NCBI GenBank assembly: GCA_021229015.1
Contig: CM037780.1
Coordinates: 63,297,323-63,361,322 of the forward strand
Reading direction: 5' to 3'
Source of the DNA: Solen grandis
Lineage: Eukaryota > Mollusca > Bivalvia > Adapedonta > Solenidae
Length of the DNA stretch: 64,000 nucleotides
The position numbers and the translations under genes were made by a program. This document shows positions 1 through 11,129 of this stretch, one piece after another (position 1 is the stretch's first letter; each line of letters starts with the position of its first letter). The notes under the pieces are model-generated. The model was not told the origin of the DNA. It was given only the letters and a program-made list of their open reading frames with translations, and did no database searches.

Positions 1-59
1 AATTTTTATACTAATGCATCAAGTCACCGGAGAAGTTTTGTATGCATGTCATTATTTTT

Positions 60-400
60 AGTGCTAAGTTACGGTTTGACAGACTGAATAAGAGTTATAG
101 TCCTTGATGGGAAGATAGCCCGTGTGATATCATAGTAAACAAGTATGTTCAGTAAGAATGTGATGACAGGCGTCTTAATAGTTAACAAGTTATGGTCATG
201 GCTTAAGGTTTTTACTGTAATTTTAAAGAGAGATAAATTTGGTCAAAATGGACGAGAGAGTCATGGCCCGTGAATGAAGATTAAATAGTTTAGAAGTTAT
301 AGCCAAGGCTAAAGTTCTTCACGACGACTACGCTGCCGACGACGTCACCAGAATGATGACAAAACCTCGCATTTTTTCTTGCAAAACAGACGAGCTTTAA
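60..400 (+). repeat. Degraded dispersed repeat, bivalve type
   Basis: Phrases such as 'gagttatagtccttgatgggaag', 'agttatggtcatggctta' and 'gtcatggcccgtgaatgaag' are loose internal echoes of one another. The stretch ends in a CG-rich run ('cacgacgactacgctgccgacg', 316-338) followed by a T-rich segment and 'gacgagct'. I recall this arrangement as a common bivalve dispersed repeat; that is memory, not a search result. No coding frame is visible. Confidence 0.4.
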
Positions 401-470
401 ATCTATATTATTATTAGATACATGTATAAAGAATTATTTTGAGGCTGTGTGAAGTTGGCTCGTCATACGG

Positions 471-968
471 CATACAACATACGACATTCAACTCTCACTA
501 TTCACGACATTGGACATTCAGATTTTGTGCGGCATCTGAATGTCCAATGTCGTGAATGTCGCACGCGACATTCAAAATCTAAATGTCCAATGTCGTGAAT
601 GTCGTGCCGCGACATTCAAAATCTGAATGTCCAATGTCGTGAATGTCGTGCCGCGACATTCAAAATCTGAATGTACAATGCCGTAAATGTCGCGTGCGAC
701 ATTCAAAATCTGAATGTCCAATGTCGTTAATGTCGTGCCGCGACATTCAAAATCTGAATGTCCAATGTCGTGAATGTCGCGTGCGACATTCAAAATCTGA
801 ATGTCCAATGTCGTGCCGCGACATTCAAAATCTGAATGTCCAATGTCGTGAATGTCGCGTGCGACATTCAAAATCTGAATGTCCAATGTCGTGAATGTCG
901 CGTGCGACATTCAAAATCTGAATGTCCAATGTCGTGAATAGTGAGAGTTGAATGTTGTATGTTGTATG
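471..968. mobile_element. MITE-like element with 57-bp terminal inverted repeats
   Basis: Bases 471-527 and 912-968 are reverse complements with a single mismatch over 57 bp (a C/T difference in the outer third). The outer part contains 'ttcaactctcactattcac' on the left and its complement on the right. The element is 498 bp long and has no coding capacity. Its interior is a tandem satellite rather than unique sequence. Near-perfect termini suggest recent mobility or gene conversion. No clear target-site duplication was found next to the arms. Superfamily unassigned. Confidence 0.8.
566..947. repeat. Palindromic ~43-bp satellite inside the TIR element
   Basis: Nine units begin with CGACATTCAAAATCT at 566, 610, 654, 697, 741, 784, 819, 862 and 905, so spacing is 43-44 bp with one 35-bp unit. 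Each unit opens with CGACATTC and closes with GAATGTCG, so single units and the whole array can fold. Units differ mainly at the junction (GCGTG versus GTGCCG). The last unit runs into the right terminal repeat, so terminus and satellite share sequence. Confidence 0.85.
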
Positions 969-2103
969 TCGGAAAAAAATTTTTTTTAATTCCCCTTTTT
1001 TAAAGTAAAAAAATAAAGAGGATCAAATTTTCGAGCGATGCAAATAAACCAAGTTTTAAACATTGCGTGAGCACGGTACATTTGCGTAAATAGACTGCTT
1101 ACAATAAGCATATCGCAACTCTTTTTCTTACTGTTTCTCTTGTCTACAGTTTATAAAATTAATATTAATCTGAGGAAGTAAATCTAAAACAATAAACTTT
1201 CTATCATTATTTAGTTTATGTGAGGTATCTTACCCACTGTACCAATGGGCCAATATTCTTTTACAGACGGATATTTGTCATATATTTGTTACCGGGCGCT
1301 GGAAATTCCAGTCAGTTATGGTTCAAAATATCTCTGAATGCTTGCGTATTTTCTTTTATCATTACAGTTCAAACACATTTTAATTCAGTTACAACTTCCA
1401 TAACACAATCGTGAAATAAACATGAAAATTATCACCACTTAGTGATAACGTAGAAAACAAAATTCGGATTAAAAAGGATTGAAATACATGTATAGATGTC
1501 TAAATATAATCCCGAAATGTTGTCCGATGCAGAAATGTGTGCTACCATAGAACATCGTTGCAAAAACAGAAGGCAGATGCATTGTTAGGTCAAAACTAAA
1601 AAAAAAGCGAATTATGGAAACGCCAAAACGGCAAAGCAGTATCGTTTTTACGTGACTTTTAGACTGGCAGTAGCCGTAAATCAAAAGCAGGCATTGTATA
1701 CATAATTTCCATAGCCATTTTCACCGTTTTGTATCCCACCGTGCTCAGTAACGTATCAATTAAATTTGTTTACATCAGGTTAGTAAAGTCACGACCTCCA
1801 TATGTATGCATACGCAAGATCGTAATGAAACAAAGCAAAGTGCTCAGTTAAGGCACTGAGAGACAGCTTCCGGGTTTATCATAAATCCAAGAGCGAGTTC
1901 ATGACTTACTATTAGTAATCCTAGTTACAGGAGATGTGCCATATGGCGTCACATTACCTTTGTCTCTATCAAGATCAGATCTGATTAAACGCTTCAGTTA
2001 GAATTACAAGTCTAGCTAGTTCAGCATGTCAATCCTGCCGACAGTCTTCACCGCATTATGCACTTTGATTTAACGTTCCAGTGCAAGTTCACATTTGTAG
2101 ATT
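969..2103. other. No gene seen
   Basis: AT-rich unique-looking sequence with A and T runs just after the element (969-1015). Short frames at 1220-1414 (plus) and 1469-1684 (minus) have no recognisable motif and look incidental. No hairpin, splice pair or repeat stands out. Confidence 0.5.
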
Positions 2104-2228
2104 GCGTGATGGGAAGGTTTTGTTACAGCATTTCCGAGAAATATTTAAAAATGATAATAATTTACAGCGTGATGGGGAGATTTCGTTACAGCATTTCCGA
2201 GAAATATTTAAAAATGATAATAATCTAA
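2104..2228. repeat. 63-bp tandem duplication
   Basis: Two adjacent copies start with GCGTGATGGG at 2104 and 2167. Both contain 'ttacagcatttccgagaaat' and end in 'aaaatgataataat', with only a few differences in the first 20 bases. This is a simple recent local duplication. Confidence 0.85.
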
Positions 2229-4587
2229 AAACGTAATTGCAAGTGCAATACTCATTACCTTATTTTGTATCTATAATTTAATAATACAGCACTAGTTTAC
2301 AATGGAAATGGATTAAGTAGTTGTTTTTTTTCTTTTTAATTATTGCTTGTCCCAAGGATCCCTTCTTAACGTATTTTTTAAGATTATTTTGCTTGATAGG
2401 AACTAAACATACAATATTAGTTTTCATTAAACAATAGGAGTCACATTTAGGCTTTTTGTGGTGAGGAAAGAATTAAACTGTTTTGTGCCTTATCCATTAG
2501 TTTACATTTTAACATTTCACTTACTTTTCCTACATAGACCAAATCTTAAATCGAAACAAATATAGTCGCCAGTTTCTACTGGCGATTAATAAATAATCAT
2601 GCAATGTTTTTAGATAAACAATCCCTATCACATATCAATTGATATAGAGTATGCTAATTTTAAATAAATATATCTAGCTGTGGCTAAAAAACTATTTCTC
2701 AAAGGAGAATTTATTTTCATTTGTCTCCTTGCTTATTATGTAATTTATTTTATTGCCTACCACTGTTTATTTATTTTTAATTCAACAAACCTGGATATTC
2801 CGACATAAAACCAGGTATGGTTGCAGATATGTTTTCCCCCTTTACTTTCTTATTTCAGAGATGACATCTCGACTTATACACGTACTTGTGTCCTGTGCTT
2901 GTATCTGTAGCATATGTACATAACTGTCTTGACATACATTGTCTTTCCAAAAAAAAAATACTTATAAAAATGTAATCTATCTGTGTAACTCGGCCAGATT
3001 TTACACTTTTTTATCTTTGGTAATCTTTTAGAGAGATTGTATAGCATTGTTTTGTTAATATTAAGAAAGAACAGTCAATGCAGTCAATGAGTTATGTGTT
3101 GGTTTCCGAAAATGGTCAAGAAATGTTTAATGATAAGCTAAACATTATTTTACTTGCAACCTATGACTAATGACATACAACTTGTGACTAATGACATACA
3201 ACTTGTGACTAGTGACTTAACAATTGTGACTAGTGACTTACATGCAATTTGAGACATACAATTTTTTGCGATCATTGTCTCTAAGTTGCTCACCTGAGAA
3301 ACTGCTATTAATTTCTATGATTTTTAAAGTTGTTAAAGTACATTACATACCAAATACTCAACTCTAATTTTCATTAAAAGGCAAGAGGCTTACCAGTCGT
3401 AACTCAAAAGTCACCAGTCAAAAGAAGCCATAAGTCAAAATTGCCCTCCAGGGCTTCCATAGTAGCCATTGCCAATTTCATTTTGTTCAAAGTATATATT
3501 TCAATCCCACGGCGAGAGAAGAAACACCGGATGTCGAAATTCCTTTTGTTTTCCTGAAACTTACCATCACCAAAGTAAAAATAATTTAGATTGCAATATG
3601 GGTATCAAAATGTTCAGCTCCTGTTATATAGTATTATCGGTGTGTCATTCATAACCAGAGGCCTTTCTTTATGAATATTTTATATTTGTTAATCAATTTA
3701 AGCTAAAAGACAATGACTGCGTTTGATGATGATATCGATGAGAAAGTTTGTTTATCTCCTTTTAGTGTCGAAGTGCGTATGTCTATTGTGTCTTAAGACG
3801 TTGTTAATCTCGTTAAATGTAAACAAACAAACTTGCCCGCGGAATGTCAGTGTTAAGTTTGGCACTCTCCGAAATTTAAGGCTTAATTAATTCTGTTTAA
3901 GACATACATCGCTTGCGACGATGATATTATCGTTACAGAAGTCTGACATAGTTTATTGTTGAAGAAAAACTACCAACAAATACCAGCGTAGAATCACTGA
4001 CGTGCCATAGATCTGCTGGAAGACATCCGCAATGTTCACCATGACCTGGAATCGATACAAAAGCGGCAAACAGCTTGGTTTAAATACATTGTATAATTTA
4101 CTGGTGACATTTATCTTATGTTGCACACAAGTAAAGTAAAAAATTCCTTGTAAGTGTTTTAAAACCATTCCCATTGTGTATTACCAATTAATAAACATTG
4201 TGTTGTGCTATGCAAGGGGAACAATCGAAGCCAGGTTGGCATAATGTTTCATGTTAAATCCGCAGGTCGTCTCCCAGTGCGAGCACTTTGATTTATTTCA
4301 TGACAATCATAGGTGTGGTTCCATTCATAAAATGCCTACGTAAGGAGGTCATGACCTTAATAACTTGATATAAACAATCACATTGGATTGATAGGTACTG
4401 AGTGCGGAGGGATACAAAACGATTAAAATAGCTGTGGTGATTATGCAAATCAACGATGCCTGCTTTTCATTTACGGACACTTAAGACTGGCGGCTACTGG
4501 CAGTCAAACGAGTCCCCGGTCCTCCGTTTATTATCATGCAATAAAAGATAACTCCGTGTCATTATTTACGGTACGAAATACACGGAG
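2229..4587. other. No gene seen; AT-rich spacer
   Basis: Holds only the short tandem motif at 3161-3250 and scattered weak frames (3469-3654 plus, 3953-4174 minus) that match nothing I recognise. A few GC-richer bases at 4230-4290 and 4480-4530 show no structure. Confidence 0.45.
3161..3250. repeat. ~21-bp short tandem repeat
   Basis: About four units of 'ttgtgactaatgacatacaa', the later ones varying to 'gactagtgacttaac'. The related words 'cagtcgtaactcaaaagtca' and 'ccagtcaaaagaagccataa' recur near 3392-3432, which suggests a slipped, decaying array. Confidence 0.7.
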
Positions 4588-4800
4588 TTGAAAGCGGTGT
4601 GGTAACGCACTTTTCTCCAATACGTCCCCGCTTCGATCCCGGATAACATACGTGAGAGCGTACGGTGATCGCCCGTCCAGACACGTGTGTTTTCTCCGGT
4701 TTCCTCTCTCACAATAATGACCACATACGCCAGCATCTGAGCCATCGAGAGTGATTTATTAAAGTTGTAAGAACGTTTTTATAATCGATGTAAAATAATT
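4588..4800 (+). mobile_element. tRNA-derived SINE-like element
   Basis: A tRNA-like head has an A-box-like GTGTGGTAACGCAC near 4597-4610 and a B-box-like GCTTCGATCCCGG at 4630-4642, the usual internal pol III promoter layout at about 30 bp spacing. It is followed by 'acacgtgtgttttctccggt' and 'accacatacgcc...gagagtgattta', wording I recall from a bivalve SINE. The 3' end fades into AT-rich sequence around 4800. Confidence 0.55.
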
Positions 4801-4819
4801 TAAACAAGAATTTAAATAC

Positions 4820-5227
4820 ATGTGGTATGAACCAGGGGGCAGTATACTCCGTAAAATAATGACATGGGTCATTTTTTATATGGTGTTATCATTATTTTGC
4901 AGAGAAGGGGTCATTTTTTTCTATAAAATATTGACCGAGAGCTGTTATTCTATTGGGATCAAAATACATTCCTCCACTGGCCAGCGTTCTACGTTTCCAA
5001 CTTTGGTCCCAAAAGGCGAACGTAGTAATTATATGTTTTATAATGAGTTTTATAATTCGAATATTGTAATTCTAATTCAGCTGGGTATGTTCTCTTATTC
5101 TATGCGCTCTGAGCCGTATGAAAAGTTTGAACAAATCTGTAGCGGCAGACTATTTCACTGTAACTTAGATTCTATTAAAAGAACTAGGGAAACAATCATT
5201 TCCGGAAACTTATTTCATGTTTGTTGA
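4820..5227 (+). other. Unassigned 135-codon open frame
   Basis: An ATG-started frame of 135 codons, among the longest in the window. It has a hydrophobic N-terminal part (about residues 14-45, rich in F, I, V, L) followed by a more polar stretch. I recognise no domain and no splice or promoter context. The frame directly follows a SINE, and the sequence reads like dispersed repeat rather than a gene. A chance frame or repeat remnant is more likely than a real protein. Confidence 0.2.
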
Positions 5228-5363
5228 GGTTATTTCCCTTTGTAATTGAAAAACAAAATTAGGATAATATATATATACGTATGTTATATTAAAGATGTGT
5301 TACGACATAGTTTCCTTCGATGTAAATAAGGAATATCTTGATGGCAGAGAGTATTATAATACA

Positions 5364-5389
5364 TTTTTTTTTTTTTTTTTTTTTTTTTT
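5364..5389. repeat. Poly-T run (26 nt)
   Basis: Uninterrupted T26 in AT-rich sequence. It could be the reverse-strand poly-A of an old retroposon, but no element body is recognisable beside it. Confidence 0.8.
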
Positions 5390-5540
5390 AGTTTTAACAA
5401 TTTTCGAATGTTTATTCCATGCGGAATCAGACCAAAACCAAATCATTTAAATGTGTATATATATACATAATTAAAATTTTTATAGTGACAAGGAGACCTT
5501 TTACCATGAGAAAGTCGAAAAAAAGGTCGATCGGTGGCAT

Positions 5541-5701
5541 TTAAGGTAAAGTCCCTGTAATGGTTCCGCTACGTCTTGGACCACCAAACCTCTACCAAGA
5601 TAACCAAAGTAGCATAATGAAACATTGGGAAACCTTGGTTATCTCCGTGAAAGGCCATGAGGTCCAAAATATAGCGGAACCCTTACAGGGACTTCACTTA
5701 A
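5541..5701 (+). mobile_element. Foldback MITE, TTAA-bounded, copy 1
   Basis: The left arm starts TTAAGGTAAAGTCCCTG at 5541. The right arm ends CAGGGACTTCACTTAA at 5701 and matches inverted over about 40 bp ('ggttccgcta' and 'tagcggaacc' inside). An inner inverted pair ('aagataacc' / 'ggttatct') lets almost the whole 161 bp fold. A second copy lies inverted at 22907-23054. TTAA at both ends fits a TTAA target-site duplication as used by piggyBac-type elements, but the TTAA may simply belong to the terminal repeat. Confidence 0.75.
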
Positions 5702-6108
5702 CAAATTAGGAATGAAAAAGACCGGGTGCGGTATCATGCCCGGTTTCTACTAAGAAAAGTGTTACGTTGCATCAATATGTCCTGCATCTCGTGAAAAAGT
5801 CTAATTGACAGATACCGAGTAAATCAATCACTTTGACGCACAGTCTAGGACATTTTTCACTATTCGATCATATGAGCAAAACAATATAAAATTCTAACAA
5901 ATCAGGAACTTTCTATTCCTTTAAAAAGTATTATTTTTGTATTTAAATTGAAATTTTTATCATTTAGAGGTAATGAGTTAACGTTAGTATGCAAATCAAA
6001 ATTTCATGTTTTTAATGATAAGGCCATTTATTTGTTTTAATTTAGCAATGCAATGCTATATAAGATGATTTTGAAATTTCGATCAGTGAAAGTAAATACT
6101 CTCTGACA
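5702..6108. other. No gene seen
   Basis: Mostly AT-rich sequence without open frames or repeats. It leads into the SINE at 6109. Confidence 0.5.
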
Positions 6109-6252
6109 TGTGAGGAAGCCTTCCAGCTGGTTTGCGGTAGGTCGGTGGTTCTACCCGGATGCCTCCGTGCATTCGGAATCTTCCTCTACCTGTAATTAGC
6201 TGGACGTCGCTATATGACTGAAATACTGACGAAGCGACGTAAAACTCATATA
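6109..6252 (+). mobile_element. tRNA-derived SINE, copy A
   Basis: A head with 'ccagctggtttgcggtaggt' and B-box-like GGTTCTACC (6147-6155) is followed by a body with 'tcttcctctacctg' and 'tagctggac', then the domain TCGCTATATGACTGAAATAC and a GCGACGTAAAACTC tail. The same order occurs at 21919-22067 (plus) and 15105-15195 (minus). The 3' domain resembles the conserved SINE tails reported in molluscs; this is recognition from memory. Confidence 0.75.
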
Positions 6253-6762
6253 GTCAAGTCAAATACTTTGAAAACCGTGTGAATAAAGGTATATGTTAAT
6301 ATTCAGAAGAAACTGTGTATGAGTTTGTTGTTATTGTTATTATTGTTATTTTAATTTCAATATTGAGAGAAAAGAGTTTGAGATTTTGGGATTTAATCAA
6401 AGTTTAGGTATGTTTAAAGGCATATGTTACAGTTTACCATCGCAATGTTTCGGACATGCAAGCTATCACAATGTCAGCACAACTATACAATAAGGGTTGT
6501 TTCGCCAGTAGGACGTATGTCTGTATTTATAACATTTCCTTTTCGAATAGTTTATTATTTAAATTTTAATTAAGTATGTAAAATATATTTCGAACTTTGT
6601 TTTAATGTTAATACATTTGATGGTTACCAAAGAAACAGATCAGTAGCTCGAAAATGAAATCGGCGACCCCTAACTATTTTTGAATATTTAAAAAGAAAAA
6701 TGAAAAAATAATCTATTGAAGGATATTTTTCTGTAAAAAATAAAAAATGTAAGAAATGGTGC

Positions 6763-6765
<3 letters not shown>

Positions 6766-6803
<38 letters not shown>
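6766..6803. repeat. (CT)n microsatellite
   Basis: Pure CT dinucleotide repeat. Its reverse strand gives a spurious Arg-Glu repeat peptide. Confidence 0.95.
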
Positions 6804-6806
<3 letters not shown>

Positions 6807-6930
6807 AACATTTTTTAAGTATCTTTGGATATTTAAACCATTCCTTCAGATAAATTAATCTATCATGCATTAACTGTGGTATGAGCGTCTTTTATCTTCA
6901 TTTTTATCTTTTTAACGAGATAAAATAACT

Positions 6931-7490
6931 TTTTCACAGAATGTGTATATTATGTTCTAGTTGTGCATCCCGGTGTCCGTTTTTCAAAATTCGAAAAGTC
7001 CAAGGTTCTATAGCGATTCCAAGATTCGAACCAAGGTCGTACATTTTTAAATGCTTATAAAATCGGTCCTATTTAAGATAGAAAGATGATATTGGGTCAG
7101 TATATAGGTCTCTGAGAGTCTTAAACATTTTGTGAAAATAAAGGTCATATGACGTCACGTGACGTCATTATATGATAATGAATTTCTAATTCTAACAAGA
7201 TTATTTCTATATGTTGAAATTTTCGAAGGGCAATGAAAATTTAACCCCGCATGCTTCAGATACTGAAATTTCGATTTCAATGATTTTCAGAAGCCTATGA
7301 CGACATATGACGTCACATTTGAAATTGACTTCAAAAGTTTGTACACGGTCCAGAGCCATTATTAATGGGACGATTTTCATCAAATTTTCACAAAATGTGT
7401 ATATTAAGTTCTAGTTGTGCATCTCGGGATCCGTTTTTCAAAATTCGAAAAGTCCATGGTTCTATAGCGAATTCAAGATTCGAACCAAGG
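6931..7490. repeat. Pair of ~106-bp direct repeats, 454 bp apart
   Basis: Bases 6931-7036 and 7385-7490 are nearly identical: both carry 'gttctagttgtgcatc', 'gtttttcaaaattcgaaaag' and 'gattcgaaccaagg'. The sequence between them contains two 'atgacgtcac' words. This could be a tandem duplication of a 454-bp unit whose remainder has decayed, or the two ends of one insertion. Confidence 0.8.
7149..7168. promoter_or_regulatory. 20-bp palindrome with two CRE-like sites around an E-box
   Basis: ATGACGTCACGTGACGTCAT is a perfect palindrome made of two TGACGTCA words (CREB/ATF-type sites) overlapping a central CACGTG (bHLH E-box). It sits between the direct repeats at 6931 and 7385, with a related TGACGTCA at about 7308. 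It may be part of a dispersed repeat rather than a local regulatory site. Confidence 0.4.
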
Positions 7491-7519
7491 GAGCACCCGT
7501 GCAGTTTATGGCTCATAAC

Positions 7520-7722
7520 ACAATAGACCATTTCACTCCGAAATGAGAGTAAATCAACGAGCACCTCACGAACTCCAAATCTACATGCTGGTGTATAATT
7601 CCACGCATTGTCCAATGGGAAATAAACATACATTTGAAATTTTCCCCCAGTTACTGATTGGCTAATTTAAATCAGCGAATTATACCGGAAATTGCCGATT
7701 CTCTGGTGAAATGGTCTATTGT
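7520..7722. mobile_element. MITE with 17-bp perfect TIRs
   Basis: ACAATAGACCATTTCAC at 7520-7536 is exactly inverted at 7706-7722. The 203-bp interior has no coding capacity. Target-site duplication is not clear from the flanks. The minus-strand frame at 7388-7633 overlaps it and is incidental. Confidence 0.75.
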
Positions 7723-8079
7723 ATTCTAAACATTTACAAAGTATCTTTTTGAGACATTAAACGTCTACAAATTTCAAAGACAATGAATGATGTACAAGGG
7801 AAATGGCGTAAATGATTGCTTGAGAAAAACATGCCGAATTGGATTGTGTATTCTCTTTACAAAATATTTTATACAGAAGACATATCTCATTGGGTGTTCA
7901 AGACAGAGCGTCATTGCGTAAAGGATTTGAAGCATCAATTATTTAAGGGGAAAAAAGCAAATCGAAATCCATTATTTTCTTCGTTATTATTTTGTCAACA
8001 TCCTATCAGATACACCAAATTAGCCAAAGGGACCTTTTTTATTACATTGTCATCTTCATTAATCAAGAATATATTTATC

Positions 8080-8470
8080 TATTATCCCCCGCCGAAGGCA
8101 GTAGGGATATGGTAAAAATATGCGTCTGTCCGTCCGTCACACATTTTTGTCCAGAGCATAAATGAAAAAAGTATTTGAGCTGTCAATTTAAAACTTCATA
8201 GGAGGATAGATATCATTGAGGAGAAGTGCAGTGCACAATAATGATAACTCTTCATATTTTTTTTAGTTATTGCCCTTTGTTATTTTTCATGCTTAATTTT
8301 TGTACGGAGCATAAGTCAAAAAGTATCTGAGATATCAACTTGAAGCTTGAGGTGGATAGCTTTCATTGAAGAGGAGTGCAGTGCACATGATTAATATCTC
8401 TACCTTCATATTTTTTTTTAGTTATTACCTTTTGTTATTTTTCAGGTCTAATTTTGTCTGTTTGATTTCA
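8080..8470 (+). repeat. Diverged ~153-bp tandem repeat
   Basis: After 'gtctgtccgtccgtcacaca', units starting near 8145, 8298 and (partial) 8453 share 'gagcataa', 'gtatttgag/gtatctgag', 'gagtgcagtgcaca' and 'ttcatattttttttagttat'. I recall this arrangement as a widespread bivalve repeat. The 99-codon frame ending at 8115 runs into it and is not considered a gene. Confidence 0.65.
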
Positions 8471-9065
8471 TATATGTTTACACTTGACAATTATATAAGA
8501 ATAATTTACTTTTTTGAAGTTTTACGTACTTTGTACATTGAACAATGTATTTAGCATTGCCAGAAGATACTTCTTAAACGTATAAAGAAACCTGGAATAA
8601 TAAGATATCTAATGCCATGTCAAGTAAGTATGAATGGTGATATATTGTTTTTCCCTATGTGTATGGTGTGTTGTTGTAGATCTAACCCTTTTTACCCGAA
8701 TATGGTGCCAGTTACTCAAGTAATTAGTAATTACCAGTCAACAGCTTAATGTTCATGCCACATTTACATTTTGGACACCATCATTATAAGTCCCAGAAGA
8801 GAAAATCTTATAAAGAGAATATTTTCACCAATGTACTTGGAAAATCAATTATAAAATCAATATTACTGTAAAAGTATACCAGTTCTTTTTCAAAAATTGA
8901 TTAAACTCCAACACATCTTCTAACGCGCAAGCATTCGGCGGGGGATGGCCATGTCAATATGACTCTTGTTCCCAGTTATTTCATTTAATTTGCTTAGCCC
9001 TTTTACTACCTTATTCACACAATTAAAGTCAGATCTGACTAAGGCAGTTTTAAAATGTAACTTGA

Positions 9066-9428
9066 TTAGTCAACGGATTTCTTAGATGTCCTTCTTTTAA
9101 ACCAATCGCGAAATGATTGGTCGAAGAGGTAATTTTCTATAATGGCCGTCATTTGAAAAAAAGTCAAGCCATATATACTAACTTTTATGAAAATGTGGAT
9201 GCTATATGATAAGCTCATTTGTCTATTCAACCACACACAGCTCGTCTTGAAAACTGAGATGGTTCTAGTTTCTTTGTTAGTTAGACATTTCCTTTTCTTC
9301 ATGCCTTTGACATTTCCGTGTTCGAAAGGGTAACTCAAGGTGAAAGTCATTAAAGCAGTTACCTGCTTATCCTTCACTTTCCTAATGGTCTCCTCGCGTC
9401 TTTGTGGTTTTGCAAACTTAACCACCAT
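9066..9428 (-). other. Unassigned 120-codon open frame
   Basis: An ATG-started frame of 120 codons. Its first ~55 residues are strongly basic (many K/R), the middle is hydrophobic and the C-terminus is again basic (near FKRRTSKK). I recognise no family, and no splice or promoter context was found. A plus-strand frame (9340-9603) overlaps its start. A chance frame is quite possible. Confidence 0.2.
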
Positions 9429-9894
9429 CAAATGCGGAATTTTATTAAAAGTATTTGGATTTACAATATGTATAAGATGGAACTGTTTTTGTTGTTATTG
9501 TGATTATGAAAATTTCGTTACGTTCATGAAATGCACGATTGCATGCGTAAAACATTCTAATCCCTCTTTTGTATATAATATGCGTCTACGAATGCACAGT
9601 TAATTCCTTTTTCCCACTAAGGGTTTTGCTGACTTCAATTTATGTGTACAGAGTTCCTACTAAAAGCATGATTGCAACGATAATTGGTCGCTTGTTTATT
9701 TTTTATCAATCTCGTTAGGAGAATTTGTTTCTGGATACATGACCTTTCTATACAGAAATCCGCAAATTCTCAGCTAGAAATGCATTAAGCGTGTACATAC
9801 ATTTGAAGACTCGGTTTTATGAATGTAAAATCAATTACTCTTTCGACTGCATTTCGGGAAATGTCTTGTTGATTTGACATCGGAGGCTGATACA

Positions 9895-10060
9895 CCATTA
9901 ATCATGCGATTTTGACACGCTGTCAAAAGTTGCAAAACCTTCCCTCCCGATCTGTAGCCGGATAGATTGCCGGCAGCATCACTGTCGGCTAATTACGTCT
10001 CTCTTAGCTTCCCCTCACTGCGGCCTGATCGTATCTCGACACAAAACTCCCCGATAGTTG
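9895..10060. promoter_or_regulatory. GC-richer non-coding patch with 19-bp inverted repeat
   Basis: GC-richer than its surroundings. TTTTGACA-CGC-TGTCAAAA at 9910-9928 is a perfect inverted repeat whose TGACA/TGTCA cores resemble MEIS/TGIF-type homeodomain sites. Further along are 'gattgccggcagcatcactg' and a TAATTA core. No long open frame crosses it. This could be an enhancer-like conserved element; no function can be shown from one sequence. Confidence 0.3.
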
Positions 10061-11129
10061 GAATTTCAAGACTTTTGAGTACAAAACAATTTGTTTCCCT
10101 ACAGGGAATGCGATAAATTGGCATTGTTATAATTCTAAGCTTTTTCGCAAACACGATTCATCACAGTTACTTTTGCATTTAACTCAGCAAAGTGAAAGTT
10201 CCTGAAATTGGCATGCTCCTTTTTCATCCTATTTTTTATTGAAATTAATAATATGATATGATTTGGTTTAATCGTATTTTCCTCCCTGTTGTCTGCTTAT
10301 AGAACTTCTCAAACTTCGGGTGTTTCAATGAATTAGTATAACGCTACTCCAGTATACCAAAGTTGCATTTTACAATTTGCTGATGTTTCGGTCATGTGCG
10401 ACTGGGTCTGAAATCAAATCCAAAAAAGTTTTATGTTTTTGTCCTTCACTATCGATAGTGCCAGGTGAGGTAAACAAACCCTGGGCTATCTTTCTCACGT
10501 TTTTGTCTGTATTTACATTTGCATACCTTCACACCTTGCAGATGTCAGATCTGTGATTACTTCGATTAAATGGTGATGGAGCGCCTCAACACAATCCGTT
10601 GTAGCTGTTTATTTAACACAGTTGCACATAGACATTGCACGTAGGGTTGACGCGGGTTATCTCCCTTCTTTAAGATATAATGCAATTACAGGTTATTTTC
10701 AAACACAAACCGTAACGACTAACGCGTGATACTCATTAAATGTTCAGGCTTTATCTCAGCTTCATTAAAACATAAATAAAAAAACGAGGGAAGAAATTCT
10801 AGTTTAAATTGTAACGAAGTTTGCATCAAACATGACATCAGTGAAGAGTTTTGTGTCAGTAATTATTTCTGTAACAATTATTTCAGTGGTGACTATTTCT
10901 GCTAAACATTTTTAAATTTTGACCCTTGATTTTTAATAGCTTAATAAAGGAATTAATAAAATTCTGTTGGTTGCCAATGGTAACATGTGTTTTGTGTCAA
11001 TAAACATATACTTGTGTAAGTAACTTCAAAACGTGGCAAAACATTGCACACTTTCAAATTTCGTTTGGGATCAAAACACTCGTGCCGATACATTGAAATT
11101 GATGTCTTTTGATAAAGTTATTTACTGAT

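Larger units (their letters stand above)
8471..11129. other. Spacer with one ORF and one GC-richer patch
   Basis: Apart from the minus-strand frame at 9066-9428 and the patch at 9895-10060, I see only AT-rich sequence. A donor-like CAAGTAAGTAT near 8621 follows a 23-codon open stretch, but its upstream acceptor is poor. Confidence 0.4.

Noticed and set aside
572..910. Repeat-protein frames on both strands
   Set aside because: Both strands are open because the palindromic 43-bp satellite has no stops in these frames. The array lies inside a MITE-like element.
3270..3300. End of a GCTCAGGTGAGC-type repeat ('ttgctcacctgagaaac')
   Set aside because: Only about 12 matching bases and no repeat body beside it; could be chance.
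6688..6870. Arg-Glu repeat peptide on the minus strand
   Set aside because: Pure translation of a (CT)n microsatellite.
7816..8115. 99-codon plus-strand frame
   Set aside because: No ATG start, runs into a dispersed repeat array, no recognisable residues.
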